Shown here: piece after piece, positions 63,897 through 64,000 of the stretch
Numbering within the stretch: the first letter of the stretch is position 1
Layout: each line of letters begins with the position of its first letter
Assembly: GCA_947497265.1 (NCBI GenBank)
Contig: CANMFP010000008.1
Coordinates: 62,001-126,000 of the forward strand
Length of the DNA: 64,000 bases
Direction of reading: 5' to 3'
Source of the DNA: an uncultured Isoptericola sp.
GTDB taxonomy: Bacteria; Actinomycetota; Actinomycetes; Actinomycetales; Cellulomonadaceae
The notes under the pieces: model-generated
What the model saw: the letters and a program-made list of their open reading frames with translations, nothing else
Told to the model about the DNA's origin: nothing
Databases searched by the model: none
Translations under genes and position numbers: made by a program

Positions 63897-64000
63897 GTCT
63901 TCCTTCCCTGACGAGCCCCCGGAGTCCCGTCGTCGGGACCTGGGACACGCGAACTCATGGCAATGTCATGGACTACCGCTCGGGACTACCTGAGGGCGTC

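Overview
The window is about 64 kb of very GC-rich DNA with strongly GC-biased third codon positions, many GTG starts, GTGA/ATGA gene overlaps and many apparently leaderless genes. Acyl-CoA carboxylase subunits including epsilon, the sigE-rseA-htrA-tatB block, an actinobacterial-type dapD, DUF3117, DUF6458 and a DtxR/IdeR-type iron box all point to an actinobacterium. A secreted feruloyl-esterase-like enzyme with a cellulose-binding module suggests a plant-polymer degrader of the order Micrococcales (Cellulomonadaceae or Promicromonosporaceae type). That placement is inference. No rRNA, tRNA, CRISPR array, insertion sequence or prophage was seen, and no gene-free stretch exceeds 300 bases.

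Layout. 1-6.5 kb: end of a LysR (ArgP/LysG) regulator, an LCP cell-wall ligase, a secreted phytase-like/GDPD fusion, a drug-efflux MFS protein and an SRAP (YedK/HMCES) DNA-repair protein. 6.5-7.4 kb: a gene remnant beside a toxin-antitoxin pair. 7.5-22.4 kb: lipid-precursor region with a crotonase, a class III adenylate cyclase, birA, accD, accE, accA, maf and a Nudix hydrolase; inside it lie a formyltransferase with atypical codons, a DUF885 peptidase, AEC and YitT membrane proteins and the esterase. 22.4-27.4 kb: LpdA-type quinone reductase, purine nucleoside phosphorylase, phosphohexomutase and an iron-regulated siderophore-interacting protein. 27.4-39.9 kb: on the minus strand, a BMP-type nucleoside ABC importer, cdd, deoA, an unknown papain-like protein, a small acidic protein, add, deoC and an unusual ABC exporter. 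40-48.7 kb: M20 amidohydrolase, manC, sdhCDAB, a BrkB-family membrane protein, a 2'-5' ligase-like protein and trpS. 48.8-58 kb: tatB, htrA, anti-sigma factor, sigE, methyltransferase, DUF3117, folP-like, LOG, dapE and dapD, in an order resembling Rv1201c-Rv1224 of Mycobacterium tuberculosis. 58-62.4 kb: a lower-GC cassette with a frameshifted secreted I36-like peptide gene, a lipoprotein, an adaptor, an ABC ATPase and a MacB-like permease. 62.6-63.9 kb: gltA.

How the parts fit. The nucleoside block imports nucleosides, deaminates them (Cdd, Add) and phosphorolyses them (DeoA, and Pnp from its own operon); the deoxyribose phosphate is cleaved by DeoC, with a phosphohexomutase/phosphopentomutase-like enzyme beside Pnp. 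BirA biotinylates the C-terminal domain of AccA, which works with AccD and AccE. SdhCDAB and GltA are TCA-cycle enzymes. SigE, its zinc-binding anti-sigma factor and the HtrA protease form an envelope-stress circuit, with an ECF-type promoter visible immediately before sigE.

The most interesting non-genic signal is a recurring promoter layout: a TANNNT box ending about 5-8 bases before an ATG or GTG in front of roughly 18 genes, implying widespread leaderless transcription. Several of these boxes lie inside palindromic operators (MFS, toxin-antitoxin, siderophore-interacting protein). The best candidates for undescribed biology are the I36-like peptide/lipoprotein/ABC cassette at 58.0-62.4 kb and the papain-like protein inside the nucleoside operon.
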